Shown piece by piece: positions 20,545 through 34,443 of a DNA stretch of 64,000 nucleotides (within the stretch, counting starts at the first letter, position 1; each line of letters opens with the position of its first letter). A program made the position numbers and the translations under genes. Source of the stretch: Siphonodentalium dalli (taxonomy: Eukaryota; Mollusca; Scaphopoda; Gadilida; Siphonodentaliidae); contig CP136061.1 of the NCBI GenBank assembly GCA_032622095.1, forward strand, positions 119,176,754 through 119,240,753, in the 5' to 3' direction. The notes beneath the pieces were generated by a model, which saw only the letters and a list, made by a program, of their open reading frames with translations, made no database searches and was not told where the DNA came from.

Positions 20545-23115
20545 AAAACTAAGAGATAGAGTTATTCCTCTTCCATAATTAAGGATATTCGCAGAACAGA
20601 TCTCAATACCTCATCAGAAACAATTTTGTTTAATCGACCTGATCATTTGATATTACACTGTTTTTTTTTTTTTTAGATTCCTCTTTCAAATACAATATAT
20701 TATAGTATTCCATTTAATCTGATAATTCCAACAACCAGAACTGTATTTTTCACTAAGAGATAGAGTTATTGCCCTTCCACAACAAAATTAATTTTAGAAC
20801 AGAAACATTTATTCAACCTGATCAGTTGATATTTCCTTGTTTTAGAGGTTCTTTACAAATGGTATGGAACATATTGTATATGCTTTGGAAAAGGGAGCAA
20901 ACATATGGAAGAATATAGAACAGCTGTGGTCTTGGGATTGTTTACCAAGTGAAAGATTTCTCCCTTGTGAATCCAGATTGGATTTAACAGATAGAGTTAT
21001 TCCTCTTCCATAGACTTTGATAATTTCAAAACAGAAATAATTTTCCTATTTATTCGATCTGATCAGTTGTAATGTAGAACATGTTGTATATACTTTGGAA
21101 GAGGAATTATGGATGTATATAAAATACACATGGTCTTAGATTGTCTACCAAGCGAAGGATTTCACACTTGTGCCCCTATTGGATCTAAGAGAGAGATATG
21201 TTATGGAGCTTCCTTTCAAATGGTATAGAACATATTGTATATACTTTGGAAGAGGAACCAAAAATATGGAAGAATATGAAATATATATGGTCTTGGATTT
21301 TCTAGCAAGTGGAAGATTTTCCCACTTGTGAACCCTGATTGGATCCAAGAGATAGAATTATTCCACCTCTATTCTATTTTTTTGGTATTGATTTACTATT
21401 AATTAGAAATATTCCATTCTTATATGGGGGGAGGGGGTAGGGGGTGTTAGAATAATAAGAAGGGTTTGATTAAAGATAGGAAATATTCTAAAGAGTAATA
21501 GTTGAAGATATAAATATTAGTACTTACGTTTGTTGGTTGTTGATTTCCTTCTTTTTTTCCTGTATTATTCTGAATGATCAGAGCATAATATAGTTGCCTA
21601 TTTTTTCTTGTCTTTTATACCATTTTTTTAATCAGCTCACACCTTGTTCATGACAAAATCCATATCTTTTTACCGGTGCTTTCTCACACTTGCATTTACC
21701 TCATGACTTGAACATTTGTTTTTTTCACATAATATGTCATACATATTTCTGGGTCATAGTGACTCCTTTCTATTTTGGTAAGTGACAGTGACCTTCTTAC
21801 GATTTTCATATTTTTGATTTTTACTGTTTGGTGTTAAGCATTAAATTTCATATTTTGTAAAATAAGGTCTGAAAAGGGAAATGTTGTAGCATCCGCTTGG
21901 TATCCATCATTCATATTCAGCATACAATTGATACCTCTCTGCTCTAGTCAATATTTAACCTCTGAATAATATGATACCTCTTACCTGATTATATTACCTC
22001 AACATATTTTGTTTTATTATTATATCTTATTGCGTCAATATTTAGATTGATTTAATATTCAGAGCTATTTTTTGCTCTAAGTATTGATTACAGCTTCACT
22101 TAAGTTATCGATTGACCACGTTGTATTATACACAACATATCCCATATTATATACCATTTGAAAGAGGTATCAGTTAATATATATTCCACCAGAATACCAA
22201 ACAGCTGTGTGCTTGGATGGTGCATTCTTGTCAACTCAGTTTGGATCAGTTTTCAAACTAAGATTTAGAGTTATTCATCTTCAATTGAGTATAATAAACT
22301 TTGATCAAAGTTAATCACAGAACACGCCTCATTACCTCAACAGAAACAATTTCCCATGAAATCTGATTAGTTGATATTACACTGTCTTCTTCTTTTATTT
22401 GGTATATAATTTGGAATATATTGTGTATAATATGATGTTGTGGTTCGAACCACCAGAATATAGAACAACATATGGTCTTATATTGTCTACCAAGTGATAG
22501 AGATTCTCATGATTAATTGTAAGATTTCCCCCATTGTCAAGCCAGAATGGATCAGAATTCGAACTAAGAGATAGAGTTATCCCTCTTCCATTTTAGTATG
22601 ATCACTGTACATACTTCTGTTCATCAACAGAAGCAATTGTTCTTGTTTATTCTACCTTATCAGTTGATATATACTTTTTTGAGGATTCCTCTTTCAAATG
22701 GTTTATATTATAGAACATTATATATATAATTTGGTATAGGAACCAAAAATTCCACAAGAATATGGAATAGTTGTTGTCTTGGTTTGTCTACCAAGCTCAG
22801 ATTAATTCCAAGATTTCCCTCTTGTCAAACCAGATTATAAACTAAGAGATATAGTTATTCTTCTTCCATTGAGTATATTAGCTTTGATCCAAAGAAACAA
22901 TTTTCCCTTTTTATCCAACCTGATTAGTTGTTATCACACTGTTTTATAGATTCCTTTGATGTGTTATACCAGAACACGGTACAGCTGTGGTCTTGGATTG
23001 TCTACCAAGCGTTGAGAATTGCTCAGAATTCATCCTAAGAGTTATTCCTCTTCCATTGAGTTTAATAGACTGATCGGTTAATATTACACTGTTTTTGGAA
23101 CTTCCTTCTTTCAAA
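20545..23115 (+). repeat. Degenerate array of ~200-300-bp units
   Basis: A block reading ctaagagatagagttattcc followed by tcttcca recurs near 20,548, 20,756, 20,990, 21,340, 22,258, 22,565, 22,830 and 23,035. Between these, most copies share a second block (acctgatcagttgatattac, T-run, attcctctttcaaatggtat) and a third (gtggtcttggattgtctacc followed by aagc). Spacing varies from about 200 to 900 bp and copies are strongly diverged, so this is an old tandem array with deletions and insertions. No coding potential. Confidence 0.75.
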
Positions 23116-24089
23116 TAGTATGTAATATGAGATATGATGTATTTGTTCTGGTGTTTCGATAATTAAGTGATCCTTTAATCTTTGAGTTATTTATTTGCTG
23201 AAGTCACATATTCAGTTAATAACATAAGAGCCGTCCATTGACAAGTTTTTTCAGATATCTTTAAACTCCCCTAATAAGGTGAGAAAATTTGTGATTTGTA
23301 TAGGTAAGGGGATCATAAAATGTTATTTTCATATTCATATTCTTTATAATATTATATCTATAATCAAGGACCAGTGTAGAGATTTCAATTTATTATAGGT
23401 GGTTTCTGTATTGGGTTAAAAGAACTGTTATCAGGGATATATTATATTATCTTAGGTTCAAGTTTCACACTAGGATTATACATCTATGATTATTCAACAC
23501 ATTGGTCTTTTGTAAAATTATTTTATTGATTATTAACACTGTTATAATATTTGGCTAAAATTTTATTAATTTGTTGTTATATACTGGTTTTGTAGAATTT
23601 ATCTCCTGACAATACTCTTTGAACTGGTCCTTGATGATTGTGTTTATTAAACATCATTTTAAAATTATATATTTAGGCAATCATCCTGTTATTTTTTCAG
23701 GAATTATAACTATTTGACCATTTGTGATATTCTCAACTTTGTTTTTTTTATACTTCATTATTAATCATGACAAATTCTATTTTTTTAAAATGTTATTGCG
23801 GCAATCATTGTAAATATTGTTGATTTTGCGGAAATTTTATATTTGACATTTACATTGTTGATTTTTGTTCTCAAAATAAATATAATTTTTATATAAATTG
23901 TTATATTGACATTTCCAATTTGATTTAAGTTTTTGGAACAATTATATAACTTGGTGTGGTCTACATATTATAATCGTGGTTGGTTATTTTGTTTTGATGT
24001 ATATAGGTATTTATATGTATTTCCATATGGTTATTTCCCAGCTATGGAAAGTGATATTCTATATATTAGGTATTGTTCTGAGGATATTG

Positions 24090-24310
24090 TTTGGTGTGTC
24101 CTAAGATTTCAATCTGGTATAGGTTTAACCTAGGAATATAACCTGCATGAACTTACTGACCTATTCTCACAGCTGTTATTTCTCAGCTCTAATTGTTTGG
24201 GGTGTCCTAAGATTTCAAATGAATAGTGTGTAGGTTTAACACAGGAAGATAACCTGCCTGAACTTACTGAGATATTCTCTCAGCTGTTATTTCTCAGCTA
24301 TAATTCTTAT
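24090..24310 (+). repeat. Two tandem copies of a ~105-bp unit
   Basis: The text ggtgtcctaagatttcaa, then taggtttaac.(c/a)agga, ataacctgc.tgaacttact, and cagctgttatttctcagct occurs twice in succession. AT-rich surroundings from 23,116 to 25,590 show no gene; a second short duplication (gaccgatatttga, tttactat.gg) lies at about 25,400-25,590. Confidence 0.75.
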
Positions 24311-25629
24311 CTGTAATATATAGCATTCCTGGTCTGCTGCATTGTGGATAGGTATACATTTTTTCTTTTAGAATTTGGTAAGTTTTGGTTTCAATTTAAA
24401 TTAATTGAAATAAAGTTATACAATAGGTCCTGAGGTCCTGAAATTCCTGTACATAACTATAGTATTAATTAATTTTCTTTAGTCATTCCGTTTGCATGCG
24501 CATCAATTCCTTCATAAACTTTGCCAGCTTGTATTCTATGATTTTCTGGTCATTTTTTAAAAATCCTTGTCATATTTAGCATGCAGGATTGTAACTTGTT
24601 TAACTGCTATTTAGATCCGATTTATTTTGATGGAGTTACTGCCCTTTTTCGATATGATTAACAGCTGTGATTACTTGCATTTGCTTAGGTCCAATTTGGG
24701 AAATTGTGAGTAATTTAAACACTTGGAGATATTATGCTTATTACAACATTGATTATGGTGGAATCTTGGTCATATTTTCATATTTAATTGTCTATAATAG
24801 AATTGTATTGTGGTTTATATCGTCAGTGGTTATTGCGTGTCGATTGCAGATTAACAGGTTGGTCATATGCTATGTAGGCATATAATTATATGTATCCATA
24901 CCATGTATGGTAGACATAATGCCACCATTCGGATCAACCATTCATCGTTCATCTGTCTGTCTGTTTGTTCGTATACACTTGATATACTATTACATTACTC
25001 AATTACCTTTAGAAATTAATAAGATTTTACATTCGCTCATATTCATGCCCTATTCAATTCTTTTAACAAAGTAGTTTTGTCCGACTGTGTTCATATTTTG
25101 AAAATAGGCTTATCATAATACACACCTCGTCTGTATCTTTATAATGATTGTGTGTACATATAGGAAAGTATCCCTTATTCATTTGCATTTGACTATTTGG
25201 TGATTGGATACATATCTGCTATAGTTCTCTTTGAACTATAATTTGATTTTGAATTTCGTATCCCCACATCCTATATCATGGGATATTGTGGTGGGATATA
25301 TCATCTGTCGATCAATAACATATATTTGATTACCCCACTGACCTACCAGTTTTGATGTATATCTAGATAAGAGGATTCCTTGACCTTGATCCTTTTTTGA
25401 CCGATATTTGATAAAGAGGATCTTTATAGTTTACTATAGGATTGCATGGACTTGATCTGCTGTTTGACCGTGACCTATTATCATAGGTCAGTGTGGGTGT
25501 GGGAAACATATCAGCTGCTTATCAGATAAGGTTATCTTTGACCCCCTGACCGATATTTGAAAAAGGTGATCACCATACTTTACTATGGGGTTGTTGGGCG
25601 TTGGCTGTCTGTATTTTACACTACTACTA

Positions 25630-26076
25630 ATATTTCCACCCGTCAAAAACAGAAAGAACAACAAAATTTAGACAGACTTTGTCCGTATACAAATAAGAAA
25701 TATCACATAAACAGTATGTTATTGTCATATATTTGACCATTGTTATGTAAACAAAAGTATAACAGGTAACTTTTCTGGTGTTTATATTATGATGGTAAAC
25801 ATAAAGAGCGTTCTCTGTTGGTGAATTCCTGATAAGGAACGAATAAAGAGCGTTTATGCCATGTGTGTGTGAGCAGCCAGCAGCATTGTGCTGTCTTCTG
25901 TAACACAATCAGGCTCTTGCTTAGGTAAAATATAGTAAATCTTTACGATATCATGCTATTTACGCGATGGTCATGGTATATATGAACGAAACTGTATGCG
26001 TTTTAAAGTTTTTCTGTTTACGGTGATTGGAACAAATATGAATATTTTCGACAACTAAGGCCTCGCGTGCCTTTAA
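25630..26076 (+). mobile_element. MITE family copy 1 (TTAA type), left end lost
   Basis: Diverged relative of the elements at 49728-50257 and 63168-63669. From aatatttccacccgtcaaaa onward it follows copy 3 closely and ends ...GGCCTCGCGTGCCTTTAA (TTAA 26073-26076). The left terminal repeat is not recognisable, so it is truncated or overgrown. It carries the paired ATAAAGAGCG module (25801-25855). It lies just before the PHD gene relative. Confidence 0.7.
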
Positions 26077-26256
26077 CATAACTATTGGCCATCCATGATC
26101 CATAAAGATCAACACATGTTATTAAGTGAAACATGTTCATACAATCTGAACCTACATTCAATGTCAATCCCCGAATCCAATGATGTATAATGAATATGCA
26201 AGAAACAACCAAAGTGGTTTGAATTCTTATGTTATGGCGCCTGTTTTATATGCTAG

Positions 26257-27288
26257 GTGGAGAGTAACTCCAATAACAACGATGAGACACCACGGGCGGT
26301 ACCACTTACGGAGAGTATAGCAGCACCACCATCCGTCATAGCAATAGATCATCCCTACGTGCAACCAGAACCAGAGAGTCAAGTGAGGAGTCCGCCATCC
26401 CGAGCCACATTACGACGTACCGGAATGTTGAATCCCAGTGGTGCGAAGAGGCAATCGCCGGCATCAAAATTTGTAGAGAATGCGCTGTGATATGGGAGGA
26501 CGAGAGTTGAAGAAGAGCGATGGCTTGGGTGCGATATGCCACCAGAAGGGGCCTGTAACTACTGGGTACATGCAAAATGCCAGGGCTACCCGTTGCTCAC
26601 AGATGAACAGGCCGACAGACTTGATTTTCTCTGTCCAAAGCACAGGTAAACACTAAATAACACAAGTCCCCCACAACATAAATAGCATTGTGAAATAGAA
26701 TAGTACAACTCAAATTATTTAACTACTTGTTTCAGTTTGGCAGTTTTACAAGGTCATTGCCATTTCTTCATGATAACACAATAACAATAACAGGAACATG
26801 TTGAAATATTTATTACTATACGATAATTACTTTAATATGAATGGTCTATGTTTTATGCCTGTATTATAGCAATCAAGATAATTATTGGGGGGGGGGGGGG
26901 TAAACCACTTTAGAATATAAGACAACGGTCACTAAATTGGACGTAAATGAATCTTGAACTATATAAATACATTTCGCGCTGTAAGATCCCATGCAAGTGG
27001 CTGCATGTATCAGTAAAATGATTTTTGTTTCGGAGAATACTTCCAGAATGGCCGCAAAGCTATTTATTGTGTTCTAATCCACCGCTAATTATATGCAATA
27101 TATTCTGTTTTGTTCCAAAGAGATCTACCTTCTCTGAATGCAACGCAATTAGCGAGGCAAGAGAAACAACCTTTAGAGACTGCTGTTCGGGGAAGAGGAA
27201 GAGGTTCGGGACGAGGCGGTGGCACAGGCCAAGAGTTCGTGGCGGCAGAGGAACTGGAAGAGGGCGACAAGACGATATCAATAAATAA
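26257..27288 (+). pseudogene. Second PHD-finger / GRG-tail transposon gene, broken
   Basis: Exon 26257-26645 starts after tgctag and ends at GTAAAC. It encodes an Asn/Pro/Ser-rich region, then after a one-base shift ICRECAVIWEDES, a second shift, and ERWLGCDMPP..ACNYWVHAKC...FLCPKH, a PHD finger of the same type as in 12681-13949. Exon 27121-27288 follows in matching phase (CAC AG/A) and encodes AVRGRGRGSGRGGGTGQ, then in another frame RVRGGRGTGRGRQDDINK and a stop at 27286-27288, so a third shift near 27,230. The order (PHD then GRG tail) matches the gene inside the 8.5-kb transposon, suggesting a second, older element here, though I see neither its terminal repeats nor a transposase. No MADS-like exon was found upstream. 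Confidence 0.55.
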
Positions 27289-27330
27289 TTCTAGACACGT
27301 ATTTCTTATAAATAATTACTGGATTCTTAC

Positions 27331-27490
27331 CTCGTCCACGCCACGACACAGCTCCATCCATCTCTCTTCCGAAGGCAACCCAGGTGGTAGCCACGCTTTT
27401 GGCTCCGCCCTTCCGAAACAAAGTCCCAACCTTCACCTTTGCTCGAGTGGCCAGACAGAGAAAACGCCAAATTTGTGTTTGTTTACACAA
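27331..27490 (-). CDS. Possible exon, unknown protein
   Basis: Minus-strand open frame from ATG 27490 to a consensus GAG/GTAAG donor at 27331. It encodes about 53 residues with ATRAKVKVGTLFRKGGAK, TTWVAFGREMDGAVSW. G+C is higher than around it. It faces the PHD relative tail to tail. No homologue recognised and no partner exon found. Confidence 0.25.
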
Positions 27491-28158
27491 CTGTTGGTTG
27501 AAATTATACGGCAGGCGTTATACATGCCCACCGGAATGCACTGATCGGACAAGCCCTAGCGTGCCATAGCCAGGCCGTTTCCGGGAAGCCAAAATATGTG
27601 GTTGTGGGGTTCATACTAAGCGAATTGCCATGTTTTCTGCCAGGCAGTTGCTTTGAAATTAGATATCAATCACTTTGGTCATAAGTGCGTTACGTGGGTG
27701 ACAATCGAGACTTTATCGGGCCTTATGTTGTCACGGTTGTGAAATATTCACTGTTATGGGTCACGGTGTGGTCAATCTATCCGTCATGTGCCATATTATA
27801 TGAATATAATTGGCCAACTTTGCATCATACTGGAGAGGGATGATTATGTATTAGCGTTACGTGGGCGATATCCGGCACTAACAATTGTTTTAGATGCGCT
27901 TCATTTGACCCATAATTTTAGTGAATTCTTCCACCGACCGAAATTTAAAGCTAATTCAAGTACTGACATTCTAATTGAACTGCATAATTTTGGGAAGTCC
28001 TAGCTACGTGTGTGCCCATCCAGGGTTCCCGGCGTCCCCTTTTACTATATTCGTTCTCTGGGTACAAGCAACGCCAGTTGTCATTAATGAGAAGGCAGGT
28101 GCTAATTATCGCGAGCGTAAGTAATCGTATTCCCCCCTTATATTGACACATTAACCGT

Positions 28159-28836
28159 ATGCAACCCCTGTCCACAGACACTGGTACACTCGTTACGTCA
28201 TGTATATCTTGGGTCATTCACATACTTTATTCTGGGCAGTTCTTGAGTTTAACCTTTTATCCGGATAACAATTGGTCGGCACCCTGTTTCCGTTTGATAA
28301 CTTTAGATAGTCCCCATAAAGGCTATGACTTTGGTGTATGTATTTCCTATGACACCAATGACGATCACGTTCGAATTAGGGTCCCTGCCGCGATTCACGA
28401 GACATCGTGCGCTTATACTGTTCCAGTTACCATCAGGATTATCCTTATAAGTGACACCTCATTACCTGACATTTACACTAAAATTGCGTCTAATTATCTG
28501 TTACCTGATCCGGATTTACCCCTGGATCGAGTGAAGTGGACACCCCATGCACACCCACCGAACTGTCTTGTTTCGTGCTGGTTTGTGGCATGGTTGTATT
28601 CATTAGTTAACGTGACCTCAGATATTTATTTAGTCAGTAGCCTCACTACAGTACACCACGATTGTGCTCCGTTTAGGCTTTCATTCCGGGACGGGGCGTC
28701 GGGGATGTTTCACCCCCCCCCCACAATTTGGGTCAACACTTTTAACCAGTTGGAAATTTCATGCCTTGACGCAACATTCTTTGGAAATTTCACACCAACA
28801 TTCGTTTCATCATGTTTTGGTAGTTCGGTTTTCTAA
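28159..28836 (+). other. Long open frame without a recognised product
   Basis: An open frame of 225 codons in a stretch (27,550-29,450) visibly richer in G+C than the rest of the region. The peptide is rich in Ser, Thr, Pro, Cys and hydrophobics without motifs I know. The whole stretch also contains short open frames on both strands, so it could be non-coding repeat DNA of unusual composition, such as part of a transposon. The segment near 28,740-28,800 has a faint likeness to 37,350-37,420. I would not call this a gene without transcript evidence. Confidence 0.2.
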
Positions 28837-29865
28837 CTTACGGTGGGGGGTAAAGTTTTTTGGACCAATATTTGCTAATTTCCTTTTTGTGGTGCGACTG
28901 TTGGACTGCCATGGCCATCCGTTGGACATTGCCCAATAAGCGGGGGTTGTCAAGTCGGCATTTCCAACACTTGGATAGCTTGTGTCCTGGTCCCTCCCCC
29001 GTAGGAAATTCACGACTGCTAATTCGTTTACCAACACACTATTTTACTGCATTTGGTCAGCTGGGGGAAGAAATTCCACCCTAATGGTGAGTATGGGGTT
29101 TGAAATCTCTTGCCCGTAGGCCTTGTGATTGTCTGGAGTTCGACCTATCGAGGTTAGGAATTCTGCATTTTCCCGGTTCACGTAGCTGAGTGTTTGTATG
29201 CCGGCTAAAGAAAGAACCATGCATGGTTCATATGCTATTCAGCGTGAACACGGCGGCTACGGGGGTGAATGGAATAGTGCACAACCTGGTGTTTTCTTTG
29301 ATTCACGGGGGTGGTGGAATTATGCCCATCTTTGGCTTTGGTCTGATTCAAGGGGGAGTTCAGTTGGATTTCCCTCAAGTGCCACACCCTCAACGGAGAC
29401 CCTCTAGTCTCGTCCCCGCTGTCAGGGCCTCGGTGGTGAACTCCGTGACAAGCTGGCACAGTTTCTTTAGCACGGAATAATAAAGAGCGTCATTTGTTAA
29501 TCTAATCCTGATATGGACACAATAAAGAGCGTTTATCACTTGCGTGGAAATATGGCCAAGGTCTTTTGATTTTTCGTGTATTCGTCAACGTGTATTGTCT
29601 GTCCGTATGTTACGCTGAATGGGTCACTCTCACCAAAAAAAGTGTCGAAGAGTACACAGGTGTTGAAAATGTGCTGAAGGGCAGGCCTACACAGGATTTG
29701 AAATCTCGTTCTAACTGGTGTTTAGTTTTCGTATCTGCCATGATTTCTGTTTGAGAATAATTGTTTACGTTCAAATGAACATTAAAATGAACTGAAAACA
29801 AACTGCTGATGGGCGCCAGACTTTCAGAAACAGTTTAATGAGCGGTGTTAGTGCCGATCACAAAC

Positions 29866-30006
29866 CCTGTGTACCCTTCATCACATCTTCAAACCCTGTG
29901 CACCCTTCATCACATCTTCAAACCCTGTGTACCATTCACATCTTCAAACCCTGTGTACACTTCATGAAGTTCATCACATCTTCAAACCCTGTGTACCCTT
30001 CAGCAC
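29866..30006 (+). repeat. 29-bp minisatellite, copy A (4-5 units)
   Basis: Unit contains catcacatcttcaaaccctg and tgtaccctt. The same array in copy B (40368-40620) has about nine units. The unit has no stop codon in any + frame, so it produces artificial open frames. Confidence 0.85.
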
Positions 30007-32894
30007 TTTTTTCGGTGAGTGACCCCTTCAGCGTTCAGACGACCACGATTCAATCGTAAGTGGAAAGTTTACTGTCGTGTGCAGTTGGACTGCGAATGCT
30101 CGCGACGGAATCGTGAGTCAAAACTGAATATCGAGCAATGTTTATTTTCAGCTGCAAATATCGTGGCGTATCCTTGGTTACCCCCACTTGCTACGTGTTC
30201 GCAGTCGTGTGTACGTAAAAATCGTAGATGGAATGATCGCAGGGTAGTCACGTGATCATGTGTACTCAAAATTGCGGATTCAATTGAATCGCAAATTTGG
30301 ACACCAGAAAAAGAGGCAGTGATTTGTGGAGCTTTTAGTGTTACTAGTACTAGTAGGATGCAGGGGTTGCTATTCACCCGGGGTGGAGGTGTTGGTGTGG
30401 CATGTGGCCAAAGTCACTGGTATTGGTAATGCAGTAATAGTAACTATGTCCATGCACAAAATTAAAGAATCAAGCCACAGTCGGCCCCTGTCTGGGGATG
30501 ACCGGGAAGAAGAATATTTATAACACTTTAAAATAATATTATTATCACAAATTAACAAATAATGGGGGTATATAGGATATTACTCCATGGTGGGACTACT
30601 AATATAGTAGATCATGGGGGCAATTTAGCCTGGGGTGGGGCATGGGCTGAATTTTATGAATGTATAGGGAGGGTTGTATGTACTATGATATGTCCTTTCC
30701 ACATCTATTCCTTATTTGCTTAAGCGCAAATGTGTCTATCATTTCAATCTATTTGTGCTTAAGCAAATCATTTGTACTTTAGGTAAATCATTTGCACTCT
30801 GTCATTGACTGTTTGTGCTTAAACACAAATATGGTCCGGGCGAGATGTGAAAACGTACTCCCATTGGGAGGGGGTGGTCACATAGGCAATATGTCAATTT
30901 AATATGATAAACTATTAACTTCTTTTAAAAGTGACTGCAATGGCTGCACGTTTGGATATCATGTGAAGGTTTAATACTAAGATAATACTACAATCAAGTG
31001 GTCGATGACCCCCATTCCCCCCATGGATAAAGGTATTGACGTGAATATTGTCTGCAAAATGGTAATTCTCTCATTTCAAGGACTAGAAATTCATGTATAA
31101 GTCAGTGGAGTATTGTGCTCATATAAATTCATAATTTGGGCTTGTATGCTCACATATTAATGTCAGTAAACAACACTGGCAAATATTTAACATAATGTTT
31201 TATTTCAGTTTTATATCATTAATATATAATTATGCTTTATATAATAATTACAACACATATGGATGAACTGTGTTGTTATAGTGTCCTATTAGATAAAGCC
31301 ATGAATCTCTACTCTATCTATGTCCGTTGAGATCATATTCCACCAGAACAAAACCTGGGAACTAGTTATGCTCTGATCCGTTTTGACAGGGAACTGTATA
31401 ACATTGAACAAACAAGGTAGTGAATATATTTCTTAGTTAATAGTGTGGGGGCAACTGTACAGATAAAATATATATTTATAATATACATCTATAACATTGA
31501 ACACAAGACTCGATTTAGTTGAAAATAGTCATTGTTCATTTGCCGTTAGAGCTGTATGGCTAGTTAACCATCAATTTTGTTCTATCTCTAACTGTATGGT
31601 TAATTAACATTTGTCAAACACGTTAAAGACAATGTGAGGAATGAAATATATTTCGCCAGTGTCACGGTTCAAAAACTAGTTCCTTGTATACTTTTTAGAA
31701 GAGGCAAGGCATGTATATTTTCAACGGGATGGGTTGTGCTAAATAATTGGACTCTATTCCAATTTTTTAATGTTACGTGACATTCAAATCCAAGATGGCT
31801 GCCGCCATAAGCAAACAGCATATTTTCGAGGATTTGTGCACATGTTTTTGACCAAATATACCCCAAATAGCCACGACATGCCCCCAAATCATTCGATTCA
31901 CTTGCCTTTATGGTTTACTTGTCCCCAAATCATTCGATCCACTTGCCTTTATGGTTTACTGGTTCAGGCGACGAAGCAGATGTGCCCAGGAAGGTCAGAG
32001 TTAACATTATTGGTTGTTTAGCGATTTTCGTTTTGAAGGTTAGGGCTGATTTACATGTTTTCCACCATATCAGTACCCTCTCATCTTTTCTAATTCCGGC
32101 TGGATACAAAATTGGAATAGAGTCTTAAAAATCCCTCGAAACTTAATAGGTTATGAAAATCATAATGGCTTGCTTCTACTAAACAGTATACAAGATCTAC
32201 ATTTGCCCCCACACTATAATACTTGTTCCTCAATAATCTACTTCACAGTAGGGGTGGTCCCAGCTCGAGATTGTATGATTTTTTTGTGACTTTTGTGAGC
32301 TGATATCGCAATATACATGGAATCCATTACCCGGGAGAAATTACATAACTATAAGCAACACAAAGCAAAATCGTTCACACTTAAATCGTGCAATTTAAAT
32401 CTTCGTCGTACAATTTGGGACCTTGATCTACAGTGAAGTACATTATTAAGAGATATAGTACCTATACTGTTTTTGTTTTTTAATGTTCTACACTTCCCTG
32501 TCACAACATCAAAAAGTTCCCAGGTTTTGTATTGGTATTAGCTAAAGTAGAGGTTCATGGAATGATCTAAATATCCTATATACATGTATATACATTAACA
32601 TATGTTATGGTTCAGTGCCTAATCTATGACTAGGTGCATTTTAGACTGGATATCAATCGAGGAATGTTGTTATAGGAGTCTAAAGGGACCCAATATACTA
32701 GTACCGGTATATATAGAGGGCCGATATATCTCAATGACATTTTGGTGTTTCCTCACAGAACCTAACCTAATTCCCAATTGCTATATAGTATGTGACTTAT
32801 TGTGTATGTTATGAAATTTACATAAATATTCACCATGTATCAATTGGCATGTAATATAATCGTCATCTCAATTTTATCATTCATATATTTTCAG

Positions 32895-33069
32895 AAAGAC
32901 AAGTCAAGAGCCGTATGGCGAATCTCAGGGCGGGATTTGGTCGCCTTGAAAGGCAGATGTAAGCGACAATGCGGCTAAAAAGATGACAAAAAGAAATATG
33001 TTGATAACAAAGCATCTCGATTTCTTGAGGCCTTTTATAACGAAGAAGCCAACAACCTGCAACATGGAG
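32895..33069 (+). pseudogene. Harbinger accessory protein, MADF/Myb-like exon, copy A
   Basis: An atattttcag acceptor and a GTGATA donor enclose the exon. It encodes RQVKSRMANLRAGFGRLE, then after a one-base loss relative to copy B, AAKKMTKRNMLITKHLDFLRPFITKK...NME. This is the last helix of a MADF/Myb-SANT-like DNA-binding domain with the usual W/F..L.FL.PFI...T..N ending. In Harbinger elements a separate Myb-like protein carries the transposase to the DNA ends. The lost base near 32,950 breaks this copy. A possible first exon with ATG lies at about 31,797 (MAAAISKQHIFED). Confidence 0.55.
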
Positions 33070-34202
33070 GTGATATATATAAATTTAATAAACTGCAAAC
33101 TTGAAAATAGTTATACGCCAGATATTCGATTACCCGTTCTAGATATATTATTACATGAAATGCAGATTTCAATTATACACTAAGTATACTGATAGAAAAA
33201 ACTCTTTTAAGTCTGCCTGATTTCTATTGAAATCTGCCGGTCCCAAGCCCGGATGAAGGATGGGGGGAGTTTTCAGGCTATCATATTACCTACAAGTCAT
33301 GAAACACAATTGAAATTGGTACAACAAATTTATCGATTATAATGGGCCTATATAAAGTGTCACTAAAGGTAAATTTTATCAACAAGTTCCTTTCTTGTGG
33401 GGTATGCCAAATAAGTATCAATATCTATACCTACTTTATGCCGAATTGGTGTAACAATAGAACATACACCCTGAAATACAAACATAAATTGAAATACAAT
33501 GAAATGAAAATATAAAACATATATGACAGTAACTGCAGGCACTTTGCCTGGGGCAGACATAGCACTATAGCAGTGATGTCTTCCTGTCTGTCCCAGCAGC
33601 ATATAACTAAATAATTAAAGTAGGGTTTTAAAGATTTGGTCACCAGCAGAATGATTGCCCGAGCCACACCCGCCCCGATATGCATACCACCGCCACGGAA
33701 GCCGACGGCCCATCAACGGTACTTGAGTCATCTTATCCAAGCGAAGAATTGACATTCAGATCGAATTACAAAATAATTTTAAAGATGGATTTTCACTTCC
33801 TATAACAATTGTTATAACTTACTTTTACTTCGTATAAAATAAGATATGAATCGAGGACCCCCGGAAATGCTTCTATCAATTAATGTTGATTTTATTTAGA
33901 TTTTTGTGGTATAATTACAATCAAATTGTGACATATTAAACTCGCGGATCGTAGAAAGAGAGAGGACTCAATCTCTATCTGAGATCGCTTCATGGTGGTC
34001 TATTCTAAAAAAGGTAACGAATATATGTCCCACTTGATATAAGCAAATATTGATATAAAATCAATATTAATTGATAGAAGTGTTTCCGAATAGTAGTCTT
34101 CAACTCATAGTTATTATTTTATATCCCAGAAACTATATAAAACATATTTAGGAAGAGATAATCCATCGTTAACCATTGGTGCCTATTTAACAATGTTAAC
34201 AT

Positions 34203-34443
34203 TTATGCTGGCATACAATTTAACTGGGAACAGGGAACACTATCATCTGTTACAAAGTGTCCACGGGTGTGGTCTATTTGCATCTTTGCTGACGTTTTCG
34301 CATTCTTCTCCTGTGTTGTCTGTAACCCGAGCAATACACCATGCTCTTCATTTGCTCCTGTTGTTACATATATATTCATATAAATAGAAGACTGGTGTTC
34401 AATTAAAAAGTTATGCAGCGTTGCTGCTGCCAGTATCACATTA
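34203..34443 (-). pseudogene. Harbinger DDE transposase, C-terminal fragment, copy A
   Basis: Minus-strand frame ending at 34203. It begins ILAAATLHNFLIEHQSS, the characteristic last helix of Harbinger (DDE_Tnp_4) transposases, followed by a polar tail. The catalytic domain is missing because the duplication ends at 34453. Convergent with the MADF-like exon, the normal arrangement in this superfamily. Confidence 0.6.
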
